A stretch of 64,000 nt of DNA, taken from the NCBI RefSeq assembly GCF_003634705.1, contig NZ_RBWU01000008.1:434001-498000 (forward strand), given 5' to 3'. The notes under the pieces were generated by a model that saw nothing but the letters and a program-made list of their open reading frames with translations, was not told the origin of the DNA and ran no database searches. Of this stretch, positions 47,730-57,347 are shown one piece after another. Position 1 is the first letter of the stretch; every line of letters begins with the position of its first letter. The DNA comes from Actinomadura pelletieri DSM 43383 (GTDB taxonomy: Bacteria > Actinomycetota > Actinomycetes > Streptosporangiales > Streptosporangiaceae). A program made the position numbers and the translations under genes.

Positions 47730-48064
47730 GATCCAGCTCCCTTTCATCCGCCGTGATCATCACATTTCGCCGCATCGCGATCAAGATCTGAATGACCTAT
47801 TCAGTGGTTTGCGGTCATCTCATTTGTTGACAAGGGATACGCTTGTCTTCGGCGCGCGCGGACGCTTTTGGCTGACATCGGGTTGTCATGCTGTCCGAAC
47901 TCGGACTTGACCTTGTCGCCGACCTGCGGTTCTGCCTCCGAACACGCACGGTGATGGAACGCGAATATTGATGCCCTCTGCCCGTGACCGCATCGTCGAT
48001 TGCGGTTGATGGTCGGCGTCCCGTGGGCGTCGTCCCCCTTCGTTGCGGAAGGTCTGGTGACGTG
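47730..48064. promoter_or_regulatory. Divergent intergenic region between propeller and RHS genes
   Basis: CTGAAT-GACCT-ATTCAG (47788-47804) is a perfect 6-5-6 inverted repeat 59-75 bases upstream of the propeller start and in the right place for an operator. The rest is less GC-rich than the genes but has no clear promoter or RNA gene. GGAAGGT lies upstream of the RHS start. Confidence 0.4.
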
Positions 48065-51000
48065 ATGGGCAGGCGGCGATTACTGCGATCGGGACGTCCA
48101 CTGCGAATCGTGGCCGCGGGGCTGGCGGTCACGCTGACGGCGGGACTGGCCACCGCCCCCGCCGCGCAGGCCGGTCTACCGCTTGCCGGACGACCGAAGG
48201 TCGCCGACGGCGAGCGCAGGGTCGACGGTAAGAACCTGAAGGTCCGTCCCCGCGCCCAGGACCCCGCCACGCGATCGGAACCCGCGACCCGGGCGGCGTG
48301 GCCGAAGCCGGGAACGGCCGAGCTTGAGGCGTCGGGTCGCCAGGCCGAGCGTTCCGGGACGTCGCAGGGCCTGGTCCGGGCGAAGGGTCTGCCGGTCGCG
48401 TTGGCGGCGCCGGGTCCCGGTGGCGCGCAGGCGGGTCCGGCGTTGAAGGGCCAGGTCAAAGTGGCCGTACTGGACCGCGCGACGGCCCGGCGTTCCGGGG
48501 TCGAAGGCTTGATGTTCACCCTGGCCCCGGCCGGTCAGGGCGCCTCGGGACGGGTCGGCGTCCGCGTCGACTACGCGGCGTTCGCGCAGGCGTTCGGCGG
48601 CTCCTACGGCACGCGGCTGCGTCTCGTCCAGTTGCCCGCCTGCGTCCTGTCGGCCCCCGCGAAGGCCGAATGCCGGGCCGCGACGCCGATCCCCACCGTC
48701 AACAACGGCGAGACGCAGACTCTCACCGCGGACGTGAACACGAACGCGCAGAACGGCCCGGCGATGCTCGCCGCGGTCGCGGCACCGGAAGGCCCACAGG
48801 GCGACTATTCGGCCACCAAGCTGACGCCGTCCGCCACCTGGGGAACTTCTGGGAACACCGGTGATTTCACCTGGTCCTATCCCATGAGAGTGGTTCCGGT
48901 TCCGGGGGGACTCGAACCGGAGATCGGTCTCAACTACTCATCGCAAAGTGTTGACGGCCGCACCGTGAACACCAACAGCCAGCCGTCCTGGGCGGGTGAG
49001 GGATTCGACTACTGGCCCGGTTTCATCGAGCAGCGCTACAAAGCGTGCGCCGATGATGGCGCGCCCAAGGACGGTCAGGGAAAGTCACCCGGTGACCTGT
49101 GCTGGGGCTACGAGAACGCGACCATCACCTGGAACGGCAAGGGCGGCGAGCTGGTCAAGGCCGCCAACAACACCTGGCGGTTGAAGAACGACGACGGCAC
49201 CCGGTTCGAGAAACTCACCTCGACCGAGACCGGCAATGGTGACCACGAGGGTGAGTACTGGAAGGTCACCACGACCGACGGCACCCGCTACTACTTCGGC
49301 CTCAACCGCCTCCCCGGATTCGGCTCGGGCGGACCCGAGAGCAACTCGGCCTGGACCGTCCCCGTCTTCGGCGACGACGCGGGGGAGCCGTGTCACAAGG
49401 CGTCGGGGTTCGCCGACTCCTGGTGCCAGCAGGCCTGGCGCTGGAACCTCGACATGGTCGTCGACCCCGACGACAACGCGGCGATCTACCTGTACGACAA
49501 GGAGATCAACCACTACGGCCGCAACCTCAAACCGGCCGACGCCACCCCCTACACCCGCGGCGGCTACCTCAAGACCATCGAGTACGGGCTGCGCGGCGAC
49601 AACGTCTTCGCCGGCGCACCCCCCGCCCGCATCATGTTCGACAAGGCCGAGCGCTGCATCCCCACCGACTCCTTCGACTGCGCCCCCGCCAAGATCAAGA
49701 CCAATCCGGAGCAGTGGCGGGACGTCCCGTGGGACATGAACTGCGACGCCGGAACCCGGTGCGAGGACGGCCACGGCTCCACCTCACCCACCTTCTGGTC
49801 CCGCTACCGCCTCAAGAAGATCACCACCGAGTACAACCGCGGGTCGGGCTGGGGCTATCGGCCCATCGACTCCTGGACGCTGGACCACCGCTGGGGCGCC
49901 GTCACCGACGAACGCGACCTTCTCCTCAAGGAGATCCAGCACACCGGCAAGGCGGGCCCGACCGCGGACGACGACATCACACTGCCCAAGGTCACCTTCA
50001 CCCATGTGGCCAGGGCGAACCGGGTGGACCAGGCCGGGGACGGGCTGCCCTCCTACACCCGCTACCGCGTCGACAAGATCTTCGACGAGTCCGGCGGGGA
50101 ACTGAACATCACCTACTCGGGGCAGGACTGCGCCCGGACGTCGCTGCCGAAGCCGGAGAGCAACACCAGACGCTGCTATCCGCTGAAGTGGCATCTCCCG
50201 GACAGAACCGAACCGCTCACCGACTGGTTCAACACCTACGTCGTCACCGGCGTGGTGCAGAGAGACCGCACCGGCCGCGCCCCCGACACGGCGACGCGCT
50301 ACGAGTACCTCGGCGGCGCCGCCTGGCACTTCGACGATGACGACGGCCTCACCAGGGAGAAGAACAAGACCTGGTCACAGTGGCGCGGCTACGGGCAGGT
50401 GCGGGTCACCAGCGGCAGCCCGGACAATCCGTCCACGCGCACCGACTCCTTCTACCTGCGCGGTATGGACGGCGACCGCGCCGGACCCGACGGCGGCACC
50501 AAGAACGTCACCGTCCCCGACGGTGAGGGCGGCACGATCGTCGACCACAACGCGTGGGCCGGGTACAAGTACCGCACGGTCAACTACAACGGGCCGAGCG
50601 GCGCCGTGGTCAGCAAGGCGGTCGACACGCCGTGGCGGCACCAGACCGCGTCCCGGACGCGTGACTGGGGGACGGTCACCGCCAACCTCACCGGAACCGC
50701 GCGCAACCGTTCGTTCACCGCGATGGACAACGGCACCTGGCGCGAGACCCGCATCGACAACACCTTCGACACCGGCGGCGACGGCGGCACGAGCGTCCCC
50801 GTGGGCCGGATCACGATGAGCGACGACCTCGGCGACGTCACCGACCCCGCCGACGACCGCTGCACCCGCACGACCTACAAGGACAACACGTCCGACTGGC
50901 TCCTCACCTACCCCAACCGGGTCGACTCCGTCGCCGTCAAATGCTCCGTCACCCCGGACCGCGCGACCAAGGAGGACGGTCAGCCCGGTCAGGTGATCTC

Positions 51001-54000
51001 CGACGTCCGCACGTCCTACGACGGCAACGGCTGGAACACCCCGCCGACGCGCGGCAACGGCTCCGTGGTGGAGCGCCTCATCGCGCACGACGGCACCGAG
51101 CCCACCTACCAGCGGACCGTCTCCACCGAGTACGACCACTTCGGGCGGCCGACCGCGGTGACCGACGCCAAGGGCCAGGTCATCACCACCTCCTACACCG
51201 ACCAGGACGGGCTCACCCGCCGCACCAGGGTGACCAGCCCGCGCACCGACCCGGGCGACCCCTCCACCGCGCACACCACGGTCACCGACTACGAACCGGC
51301 GTACGGCAGCCCGCTCACGAAGACGGACGCGGCGGGCAAACGCACCGAAATCGCCTACGACGCCCTGGGACGCGTCACCAAGGTCTGGTTTCCCGACCGT
51401 CCGAAGAGCCGCTTCACCCCGACCGTGGAGTACAGCTACCAGGTCCAGGAAAACAAGATCGTCGCGATCGGCACCAGGACGCTGAACGCGGCCGGTGAGC
51501 AACGACCGCCGACCTACACGCTGTACGACGGGCTGCTGCGTCCCCGCCAGACCCAGGTCCACGGCCCCGGCGGCGACAAACTCGTCGCCGAGACGCTGTA
51601 CAACAGCCTCGGCAAACCGCACCGCGTCTACGAGCCGTACTACGCCGACGGCGCCCCCGGTCCCTCACTGTGGGCGGCGACGACCCCCTCCGACATCGAG
51701 ACCCAGACCGAGTTCACCTACGACGGCCTCGGCCGCGTCACCAAGAAGGCCCTGGTCGACGGCGGCGGCGACGGCCCGCAACTGTGGGCGACGACCACCG
51801 GCTACGGTGGCGGCCGCGTCACCGTCGACCCGCCGTCCGGCGGCACGCCCAGCATCTCCTACGCCGACGCGCGCGGCCGGCTGACCGAGGTGCGCCACTA
51901 CCACGCCGACTCTCCGACCGGCGACGACTACGACGTCACCCGCTACACCTACGCGCCCGGCGGCCAGATCAAGACGGTCACCGGCCCGGTGAACAGCAAG
52001 GCGACCGGCGACCCCGCCGCCACCTGGACGTCCTACTACGACCAGGTCGGACGCAAGATCAAGACCGACGACCCCGACAAGGGCGTCACCACCTACGCCT
52101 ACGACGAACTGGACCGGATCACCGCCACCATCGACGCCCGCGGTCAGAAGATCTCCACCCACTACGACCCGCTCGGCCGCGTCATCCGTACCACCGACGG
52201 CGCCGGGAACGTCCTCACCAGCAACGTCTACGACACCCTCGCCAAGGGCCAGTTGACGTCCAACACCCGTCGGGCCAAGGACCGCGGCGGAGCCGTCTCC
52301 GACTACACCACGACCGTGGGCGGCTACGACGACCTGTACCGTCCGACCAGCACGACCGTGTCCATCCCCGGCGCCGAGGGCCTCGGCACGCGGTTCACCT
52401 ACGCCAGCACCTTCAACGCCGACGGCACCCTCAAGACCAGCACGGTCCCCGCCGCCGGCGACCTGCCCGCCGAGACCATCACCCACGAGTACGACGACCT
52501 CGCCCGCCCGACGACCCTGAGAAGCAACCTCTCCAGCTACGTCACGGGCAGCACCTACTCACCGACCGGCAAGCCGCTCCAGTACGAACTGTCCGCCGGA
52601 CAGAAGAAGGCCTGGCTGTCCTACCAGTACCAGGACGTCACCCAACGGCCGTCCAGGCTGCAGGTCACCCGCGAGGGCGCCACCGCCCGACCGGACCTCG
52701 ACTCCACCTACTCCTACGACGACGCGGGCAACATCCGCCAGATCGCCGACACCTCGCCCGCAGGCCAGGACACCCAGTGCTTCCGCTACGACCACATGCG
52801 CCGCCTCACCGACGCCTGGTCGCAGGCCGGAACCGGGTGCCCGTCCGGCGACACCGAGCCCACCATCGGCGGCCCGGCCCCCTACCGCTTCCAGTACAAG
52901 TACGCCACCGACGGCAGCCGCACCGACGAGAAGCAGTACCACAAGGACGCCGGCGGAGCCGTCCAGACGACCACCCGCTCCTACAAGTACGCCCGGGACG
53001 TCCCCGGCTACACCGGCCACCAACTCGCCGAGGTCGCCCAAACCGGCGCGAGCCCCTTCAGCGGCGCCGCGGGCAAGGAGACCTACGCCTACGACAAGAC
53101 GGGCAACACCACCGCGCGAACACGCACCTTCACCGAGAACGGCACCACCACAACCCGCACCCAGACCTTCGAGTACGACACCGAAGGCGAAATCAACGCC
53201 ATCACCCAACAGCAGACCGGTAAACCCGACGAGAACCACAGCTTCGTCTACGACACGGACGGGCAGCGCCTGATCAAACGGGACGCCACGGGCGTCACCC
53301 TGTACCTGCCCGGCATGGAGGTGAAACTCCCCACCGGCGCCACCCGACCCACCGCCACCCGCTACTACGCCCACGCCGGGCAGACGATCGCCACCCGAAC
53401 CGCCGCCGGTGTCACCTTCCTGGCCCCCGACCACCAGGGCACGAGCCTGCTCTCCATCGGCGCCATGGGCCAGACCCTGGCCCAACGCCGCACCACGCCG
53501 TTCGGCCAGGAACGCGGAACCACCGGCACCTGGCCCACGAGCATGGACAAGGGCTTCGTCGGCGGGACCAAGGACACCACGTCCCTCACCCATTTAGGCG
53601 CCCGAGAATACGACCCGAACACGGGACGATTCACCACCGTCGACCCCGAATTCGACTTCAGTTGGCCGCAGAGCTGGAACGGCTATGCGTACGCGGACAA
53701 CAACGTCCCCACCAGCGCCGACCCCACCGGAACCGACGGCCCCCTCACCGGCAACACCGAGTGCTACTACGCCAACAAGAACTGCGACGCCAGCCCCGCT
53801 CCACCCAGCAGCGGATCCCCCGCGCCCCCACCGACCAAAAAGAAGAAGTGGTACCAGAAGGGTCCCGTAGGACCCGTGCTCAACGGCTTCAACGGCTACG
53901 TAGACGGCGCCGTGAACCAGTTCACCGGCCTCGTGTCCTTCCCGGGCCAGGTCAGCATGTCCATGGCCGGCGCCACGATGACGAACCACTGCGCCTCGAA

Positions 54001-54685
54001 GGGATACGGCTCGGCCTGCGCGGCCACCGGCAAACCCCCGGCGCCCCCGGAGGTCCACGTACCGATCGGCGGAGACCCCAAGACCAAGTCCTACCGAATC
54101 GGCAGGATCATCGGCGACATCATCGGCATCCCCATCCCCGGAGCCGTGGGCCTACGCGGCATCAGAACCGTCGCGAAACTTCCCCGCCTGATCAAGTCCA
54201 TCGCCGCCAACCTCGCGAAGAAGACCCCTCGAGAAACCGCGGAGAAGGCCCAGCCCACCCCACCTTCCTGGGTGTACAAGCCCGGCGGCCCCGACCGCCC
54301 GGGTCCGGACCCCACACGTCAGGCCGACCTGCCCCCGGGAGCCGGCATCAAGCCAGGAGAAAAGCTGCGCCCCGGCAGGCACGATTACATAGTCAGAGAA
54401 GACGGCTCGCTTCGCGCGATGCACGAGGATGACCTGCGCAGAATGAATGCGGGACACGCCAGTCTCGCTGACCATCAGTCGGTTATCATGGCGGGGGTCT
54501 TCGATGTCAATAAGGTGGGGAAGATCGAATTCTTCCAGAATTGGTCCGGTCACTACTGGCCCCAGCAGGTGGAAAACTACAGATCGCTGGAGGAAATCTC
54601 TCGAACCGCCTTCGCCAGGCACGGACTTCCGGAACCCGGACCGGGCACTTGGCACCCCAGGGATGATTACCCAGAATCTCCTTAG
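48065..54685 (+). CDS. Secreted RHS/YD-repeat protein with a C-terminal polymorphic-toxin-like tip
   Basis: The 2206-residue protein has a Sec signal (MGRRRLLRSGRPLRIVAAGL, cut after AQA near residue 36). An SpvB/RHS N-terminal part follows (SATWGTSGNTGDFTWSYP, INYSSQSVDGR-like), then many YD repeats (YDALGRVTKVWFPD, YDPLGRVIRTTDGAGN and others). The RHS core ends LGAREYDPNTGRFTTVDP and 'NGYAYADNNVPTSADPTG' near residue 1889. The last 317 residues are unrelated: a Gly/hydrophobic pre-toxin segment and a tip with HDYIVREDGSLRAM, GHASLADHQSV and NWSGHYWPQQVEN. The tip DNA is AT-richer than the rest. RHS shells enclose such tips and release them by self-cleavage. Toxin activity is not recognised. 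Confidence 0.9.
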   Translation: MGRRRLLRSGRPLRIVAAGLAVTLTAGLATAPAAQAGLPLAGRPKVADGERRVDGKNLKVRPRAQDPATRSEPATRAAWPKPGTAELEASGRQAERSGTSQGLVRAKGLPVALAAPGPGGAQAGPALKGQVKVAVLDRATARRSGVEGLMFTLAPAGQGASGRVGVRVDYAAFAQAFGGSYGTRLRLVQLPACVLSAPAKAECRAATPIPTVNNGETQTLTADVNTNAQNGPAMLAAVAAPEGPQGDYSATKLTPSATWGTSGNTGDFTWSYPMRVVPVPGGLEPEIGLNYSSQSVDGRTVNTNSQPSWAGEGFDYWPGFIEQRYKACADDGAPKDGQGKSPGDLCWGYENATITWNGKGGELVKAANNTWRLKNDDGTRFEKLTSTETGNGDHEGEYWKVTTTDGTRYYFGLNRLPGFGSGGPESNSAWTVPVFGDDAGEPCHKASGFADSWCQQAWRWNLDMVVDPDDNAAIYLYDKEINHYGRNLKPADATPYTRGGYLKTIEYGLRGDNVFAGAPPARIMFDKAERCIPTDSFDCAPAKIKTNPEQWRDVPWDMNCDAGTRCEDGHGSTSPTFWSRYRLKKITTEYNRGSGWGYRPIDSWTLDHRWGAVTDERDLLLKEIQHTGKAGPTADDDITLPKVTFTHVARANRVDQAGDGLPSYTRYRVDKIFDESGGELNITYSGQDCARTSLPKPESNTRRCYPLKWHLPDRTEPLTDWFNTYVVTGVVQRDRTGRAPDTATRYEYLGGAAWHFDDDDGLTREKNKTWSQWRGYGQVRVTSGSPDNPSTRTDSFYLRGMDGDRAGPDGGTKNVTVPDGEGGTIVDHNAWAGYKYRTVNYNGPSGAVVSKAVDTPWRHQTASRTRDWGTVTANLTGTARNRSFTAMDNGTWRETRIDNTFDTGGDGGTSVPVGRITMSDDLGDVTDPADDRCTRTTYKDNTSDWLLTYPNRVDSVAVKCSVTPDRATKEDGQPGQVISDVRTSYDGNGWNTPPTRGNGSVVERLIAHDGTEPTYQRTVSTEYDHFGRPTAVTDAKGQVITTSYTDQDGLTRRTRVTSPRTDPGDPSTAHTTVTDYEPAYGSPLTKTDAAGKRTEIAYDALGRVTKVWFPDRPKSRFTPTVEYSYQVQENKIVAIGTRTLNAAGEQRPPTYTLYDGLLRPRQTQVHGPGGDKLVAETLYNSLGKPHRVYEPYYADGAPGPSLWAATTPSDIETQTEFTYDGLGRVTKKALVDGGGDGPQLWATTTGYGGGRVTVDPPSGGTPSISYADARGRLTEVRHYHADSPTGDDYDVTRYTYAPGGQIKTVTGPVNSKATGDPAATWTSYYDQVGRKIKTDDPDKGVTTYAYDELDRITATIDARGQKISTHYDPLGRVIRTTDGAGNVLTSNVYDTLAKGQLTSNTRRAKDRGGAVSDYTTTVGGYDDLYRPTSTTVSIPGAEGLGTRFTYASTFNADGTLKTSTVPAAGDLPAETITHEYDDLARPTTLRSNLSSYVTGSTYSPTGKPLQYELSAGQKKAWLSYQYQDVTQRPSRLQVTREGATARPDLDSTYSYDDAGNIRQIADTSPAGQDTQCFRYDHMRRLTDAWSQAGTGCPSGDTEPTIGGPAPYRFQYKYATDGSRTDEKQYHKDAGGAVQTTTRSYKYARDVPGYTGHQLAEVAQTGASPFSGAAGKETYAYDKTGNTTARTRTFTENGTTTTRTQTFEYDTEGEINAITQQQTGKPDENHSFVYDTDGQRLIKRDATGVTLYLPGMEVKLPTGATRPTATRYYAHAGQTIATRTAAGVTFLAPDHQGTSLLSIGAMGQTLAQRRTTPFGQERGTTGTWPTSMDKGFVGGTKDTTSLTHLGAREYDPNTGRFTTVDPEFDFSWPQSWNGYAYADNNVPTSADPTGTDGPLTGNTECYYANKNCDASPAPPSSGSPAPPPTKKKKWYQKGPVGPVLNGFNGYVDGAVNQFTGLVSFPGQVSMSMAGATMTNHCASKGYGSACAATGKPPAPPEVHVPIGGDPKTKSYRIGRIIGDIIGIPIPGAVGLRGIRTVAKLPRLIKSIAANLAKKTPRETAEKAQPTPPSWVYKPGGPDRPGPDPTRQADLPPGAGIKPGEKLRPGRHDYIVREDGSLRAMHEDDLRRMNAGHASLADHQSVIMAGVFDVNKVGKIEFFQNWSGHYWPQQVENYRSLEEISRTAFARHGLPEPGPGTWHPRDDYPESP
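54360..54685 (+). other. AT-richer toxin-tip segment of the RHS gene
   Basis: From about 54360 to the stop the codon use changes: ATA, AGA, AAT, GAT, TCT and TTA codons appear, which are rare in the preceding 6 kb. This stretch encodes the last ~109 residues with the H-A-S-L, G-x-I-x-F-x-N-x-SGHYWP and final P-rich HPRDDYP elements. A composition break at the toxin tip is what tip exchange by recombination leaves behind. Confidence 0.6.
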
Positions 54686-54700
54686 AAATTTGGACGGTCA

Positions 54701-56812
54701 GTGAGAGCAGCAGTTTCGCGTTCCAGCGAAGCGTGCGACAGCACGTTAGGGCGACCCGGGCTGAGCGATGTCGATCGGAGTCAGCTACTCTATCTCGACG
54801 CCGTTCGTCGCGGTGCCGCCGATGACCTGGCAGGCGTCAATTCCGGTGGCGTGCTCTGGCGGGCGGCATGGGCGAGCGGGACGGACCTCGATCCGAGGCT
54901 TCTCCTCAAGCTGCACGTCGGGCCCGTCGAGACGGTCGCCTGGCGCGAGGTCGGGAACCGTCCGCTGATGGCGGTCGGTACCTGTGATCTGGACGATGGC
55001 GGATTCGGCCCGGGGTACCGGCTGCGGTTGTGGGACGTACTCTCCGGCCGGTCGCGCGACCTGCCGTGCACCGAGGCCACCCGGTGCCTCGCCTTCGCGA
55101 TGACCGCCGAGGGCCCGGTGCTCGTCTCCGGGCATACCGACGGGTGCCTGAGAATCTGGGACGTCTCGGAGGCGTCGCTGCGAAAGGTCGTGAACACGGG
55201 CGAGGACGGTCTGATGGACCTGTACGTCGCGGAGTTGGGCGACCGGGTGCAGGTGCTGACACGAGACGAGCGTGGCCGCGTTCACCTGTGGTCGCTTCCG
55301 GACGGGGATCGAGTCGGCGAACTGGATGTGCCCATCGCGTTCACGATCCGCGGTGGCCGCCTTGCCGATGGGCGGCATGTCCTGCTGACGGCGGGCCATG
55401 GCATGACCCTGTGGGATCTTGACCGCGGCATCCGGCTGCCGCTGCCTCCGCAGTTGCCGCAGTCGAGGCGAGTCAAGGACATCGTCCTGTTCACGTCGGG
55501 CGGCCGCGATCGTGTCGCGCTCGTTGACGAGTCCTACAGAATTGTCGCCTGCGACTTCGCGACAGGTGCGCAGCTGAGCAGCCCCATCACTGTGCATGCC
55601 GTCCACAGGCCGGACGGGTTGATGCAGATTTGGGACCGGCCGAGGCCCGGGGTGGATCTGTTCGCTGTCTCCGGGACGCTCGCCGTACCCACACCGCAAC
55701 GGGTGCACCTGTGGGACCTGGAGACGTCCCAAGAGCGGCAAGTGCCGCTGACCGGGCCGGTGGCCCACTCCATAACACAGGCGGTCGGTTGGCAGGGCCG
55801 GGAACTGCTGCTGACCGGGTCGTCCTATGACGGTGTGGTGGTCCTGTGGGACCTGGAGCGGCCGGTGACTCGCCCACCCGGCCACGGCCAACACGTGGTC
55901 AGCGTCTCGTTGGCCGCCGATACCGTCGTCAGCGTCGACGAGGGCGGCACGATATTGGCCCGCCGGTCGGCGACCGGACGACTGATCTCCCCGCCGCTCG
56001 AGACCGGCGTCGAGTGCGCGCGCGTGGTTACGGCCTGGACGGATGGTCGCGACGTCCTTGCCGGAATGGGAGCGGGCTCCCGTTACGTTCCTGACGGTCA
56101 CCTACGCCGCTGGAACCTGACCATCGGAAAGCGGTACGGAACGCAGACCGAGGCGCATCCCACCTATCTGCACCACATGGCTCGCGTGCGCCTGAAAGGT
56201 GAAGATGTCCTGGTCACGCTCGGACCCGACAGAATGATCAAGCTATGGCGTCCGGCCGATGGCGTGCTGCTCGCCGAGACCATGACCGGCATGTCGTCCC
56301 TTGTCACTGGCTTCGCCATCGGGGACGACGAGGGCAGGCCGGTCATGGCGGTGTCCAGCGGCGGCCGGTCCGTGAGAGTCCAAGCCCTCGACGATCTGGC
56401 GGCGACCCCGGTCATCGTCCCGGAGGCCGGTGACGACGTCGTCTTCGACATCGTCGGCCCGCACATCGTCACCGGACACCGTGACCACGAATACGGCAAC
56501 CCGCGAACCGTCCGCGTCTTCACCGTGTCCGGCGATCGCTTCGGGACGGAACTACGCGGCACCGCCGACATCACGGCGGTGGCGGTACGAACCTGGCCCA
56601 CGGCTTTCATAGGACGCGCTGACGGCACCGTCACCCTGACCGACCTGGAGACCGGCCGCGACCTCTGCCCCCGGTTGCTCCTGCCGAGCCGCCCCAAGAC
56701 CCTGAACGTGACCGACGAGGGAGACCTGATCGTCGCCTTCGCCAGCGACCTGGCCCGCTTCCACCCACCCCTCCAACCGGACGATGTCGCGGCGGAGCCG
56801 GTGGACGAGTGA
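54701..56812 (+). CDS. WD40 repeat protein directly behind the RHS toxin gene
   Basis: The GTG at 54701 is 15 bases after the RHS stop; GGACGG is a weak ribosome binding site. The 703-residue protein carries about a dozen WD-type blades (YRLRLWDVLSG, GCLRIWDVSEA, GRVHLWSLPDG, GMTLWDLDRG, QRVHLWDLET, GVVVLWDLERP, GHLRRWNLTIG, RMIKLWRPADG), enough for two propellers. A short N-terminal segment precedes them. There is no signal peptide or catalytic domain, so it stays in the cytosol as a binding protein. Its position is where RHS immunity genes lie, so it may neutralise the tip. Many actinomycete WD40 proteins are general scaffolds, the main alternative. Confidence 0.8.
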   Translation: MRAAVSRSSEACDSTLGRPGLSDVDRSQLLYLDAVRRGAADDLAGVNSGGVLWRAAWASGTDLDPRLLLKLHVGPVETVAWREVGNRPLMAVGTCDLDDGGFGPGYRLRLWDVLSGRSRDLPCTEATRCLAFAMTAEGPVLVSGHTDGCLRIWDVSEASLRKVVNTGEDGLMDLYVAELGDRVQVLTRDERGRVHLWSLPDGDRVGELDVPIAFTIRGGRLADGRHVLLTAGHGMTLWDLDRGIRLPLPPQLPQSRRVKDIVLFTSGGRDRVALVDESYRIVACDFATGAQLSSPITVHAVHRPDGLMQIWDRPRPGVDLFAVSGTLAVPTPQRVHLWDLETSQERQVPLTGPVAHSITQAVGWQGRELLLTGSSYDGVVVLWDLERPVTRPPGHGQHVVSVSLAADTVVSVDEGGTILARRSATGRLISPPLETGVECARVVTAWTDGRDVLAGMGAGSRYVPDGHLRRWNLTIGKRYGTQTEAHPTYLHHMARVRLKGEDVLVTLGPDRMIKLWRPADGVLLAETMTGMSSLVTGFAIGDDEGRPVMAVSSGGRSVRVQALDDLAATPVIVPEAGDDVVFDIVGPHIVTGHRDHEYGNPRTVRVFTVSGDRFGTELRGTADITAVAVRTWPTAFIGRADGTVTLTDLETGRDLCPRLLLPSRPKTLNVTDEGDLIVAFASDLARFHPPLQPDDVAAEPVDE

Positions 56813-57347
56813 GGGCGCCACCTCCAGCAGCCACGAAGTCACCGAGGACTCGCACCAGGCACACTGTCAGCCGGCAGTACGTGAGAGTGGTCTTCATCAC
56901 ACGCTCTCGTGGGGTGGGGGCGTGCGTGTTCGCGTCCGGCATCTTCGCCCCTGGACGAACGGGGCGGCGGGGCCGATTGATACCTTCTCGACTTTTTCCT
57001 TCCGGGACGGGATGTGCGGGCCGGCGCGCGTCGAGTGAAGTCGAGTGAAGTCGAGTGAACCGGTCATCAGGCGGCGGTTTCGGTCCTGTGCGCGTGGTCA
57101 ATGGGACATGTGGGTGGTGGCCGATGTCCTGTAGGGCGCTCAATGGTGCTTATGCACGGGTTTCCGGGCGGTGGGGTGGTGGCCTGGGGGAACGGTGACG
57201 AGCCCGGGCATGGGGGCGCTCGGACCTCATGACCACAACTCTTGACTTTGGGTGGTCAGGAAAGGGGTGGTTGGGCCCATTTGTGCTACCTTGTGGGCCA
57301 CGTAGGCCTGCCCACCATGCCGAGGGTACGGGATCCGTGGACGCGCA
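56813..57347. other. 535-base gap with a 10-base triple repeat
   Basis: No gene is supported. On the minus strand a short frame starting MKTTLTYCRLTVC near 56899 has no homologous features. The notable element is TCGAGTGAAG-TCGAGTGAAG-TCGAGTGAAC at 57031-57060. A TTGACT at 57242 has no -10 at proper distance. The region probably holds the promoter of the MFS gene, but I cannot place it. Confidence 0.45.
57031..57060. repeat. Triple direct repeat, TCGAGTGAA(G/C), period 10
   Basis: Three head-to-tail 10-base units (57031-57040, 57041-57050 and 57051-57060) are identical except for the last base. One repeat per helical turn is the arrangement used by SARP activators, whose ActII-ORF4-type sites are TCGAG-x-x heptamers repeated every 11 bases. 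A SARP/AfsR gene lies 1.6 kb downstream. A simple slippage repeat is the other explanation. Confidence 0.45.

Noticed and set aside
57031..57060. Triple 10-base repeat as the start of a CRISPR array
   Set aside because: Units are too short, have no spacers, and no cas genes are near.
57242..57292. TTGACT and TACCTT as promoter of the MFS gene
   Set aside because: The two hexamers are about 39 bases apart, far from a workable spacing.
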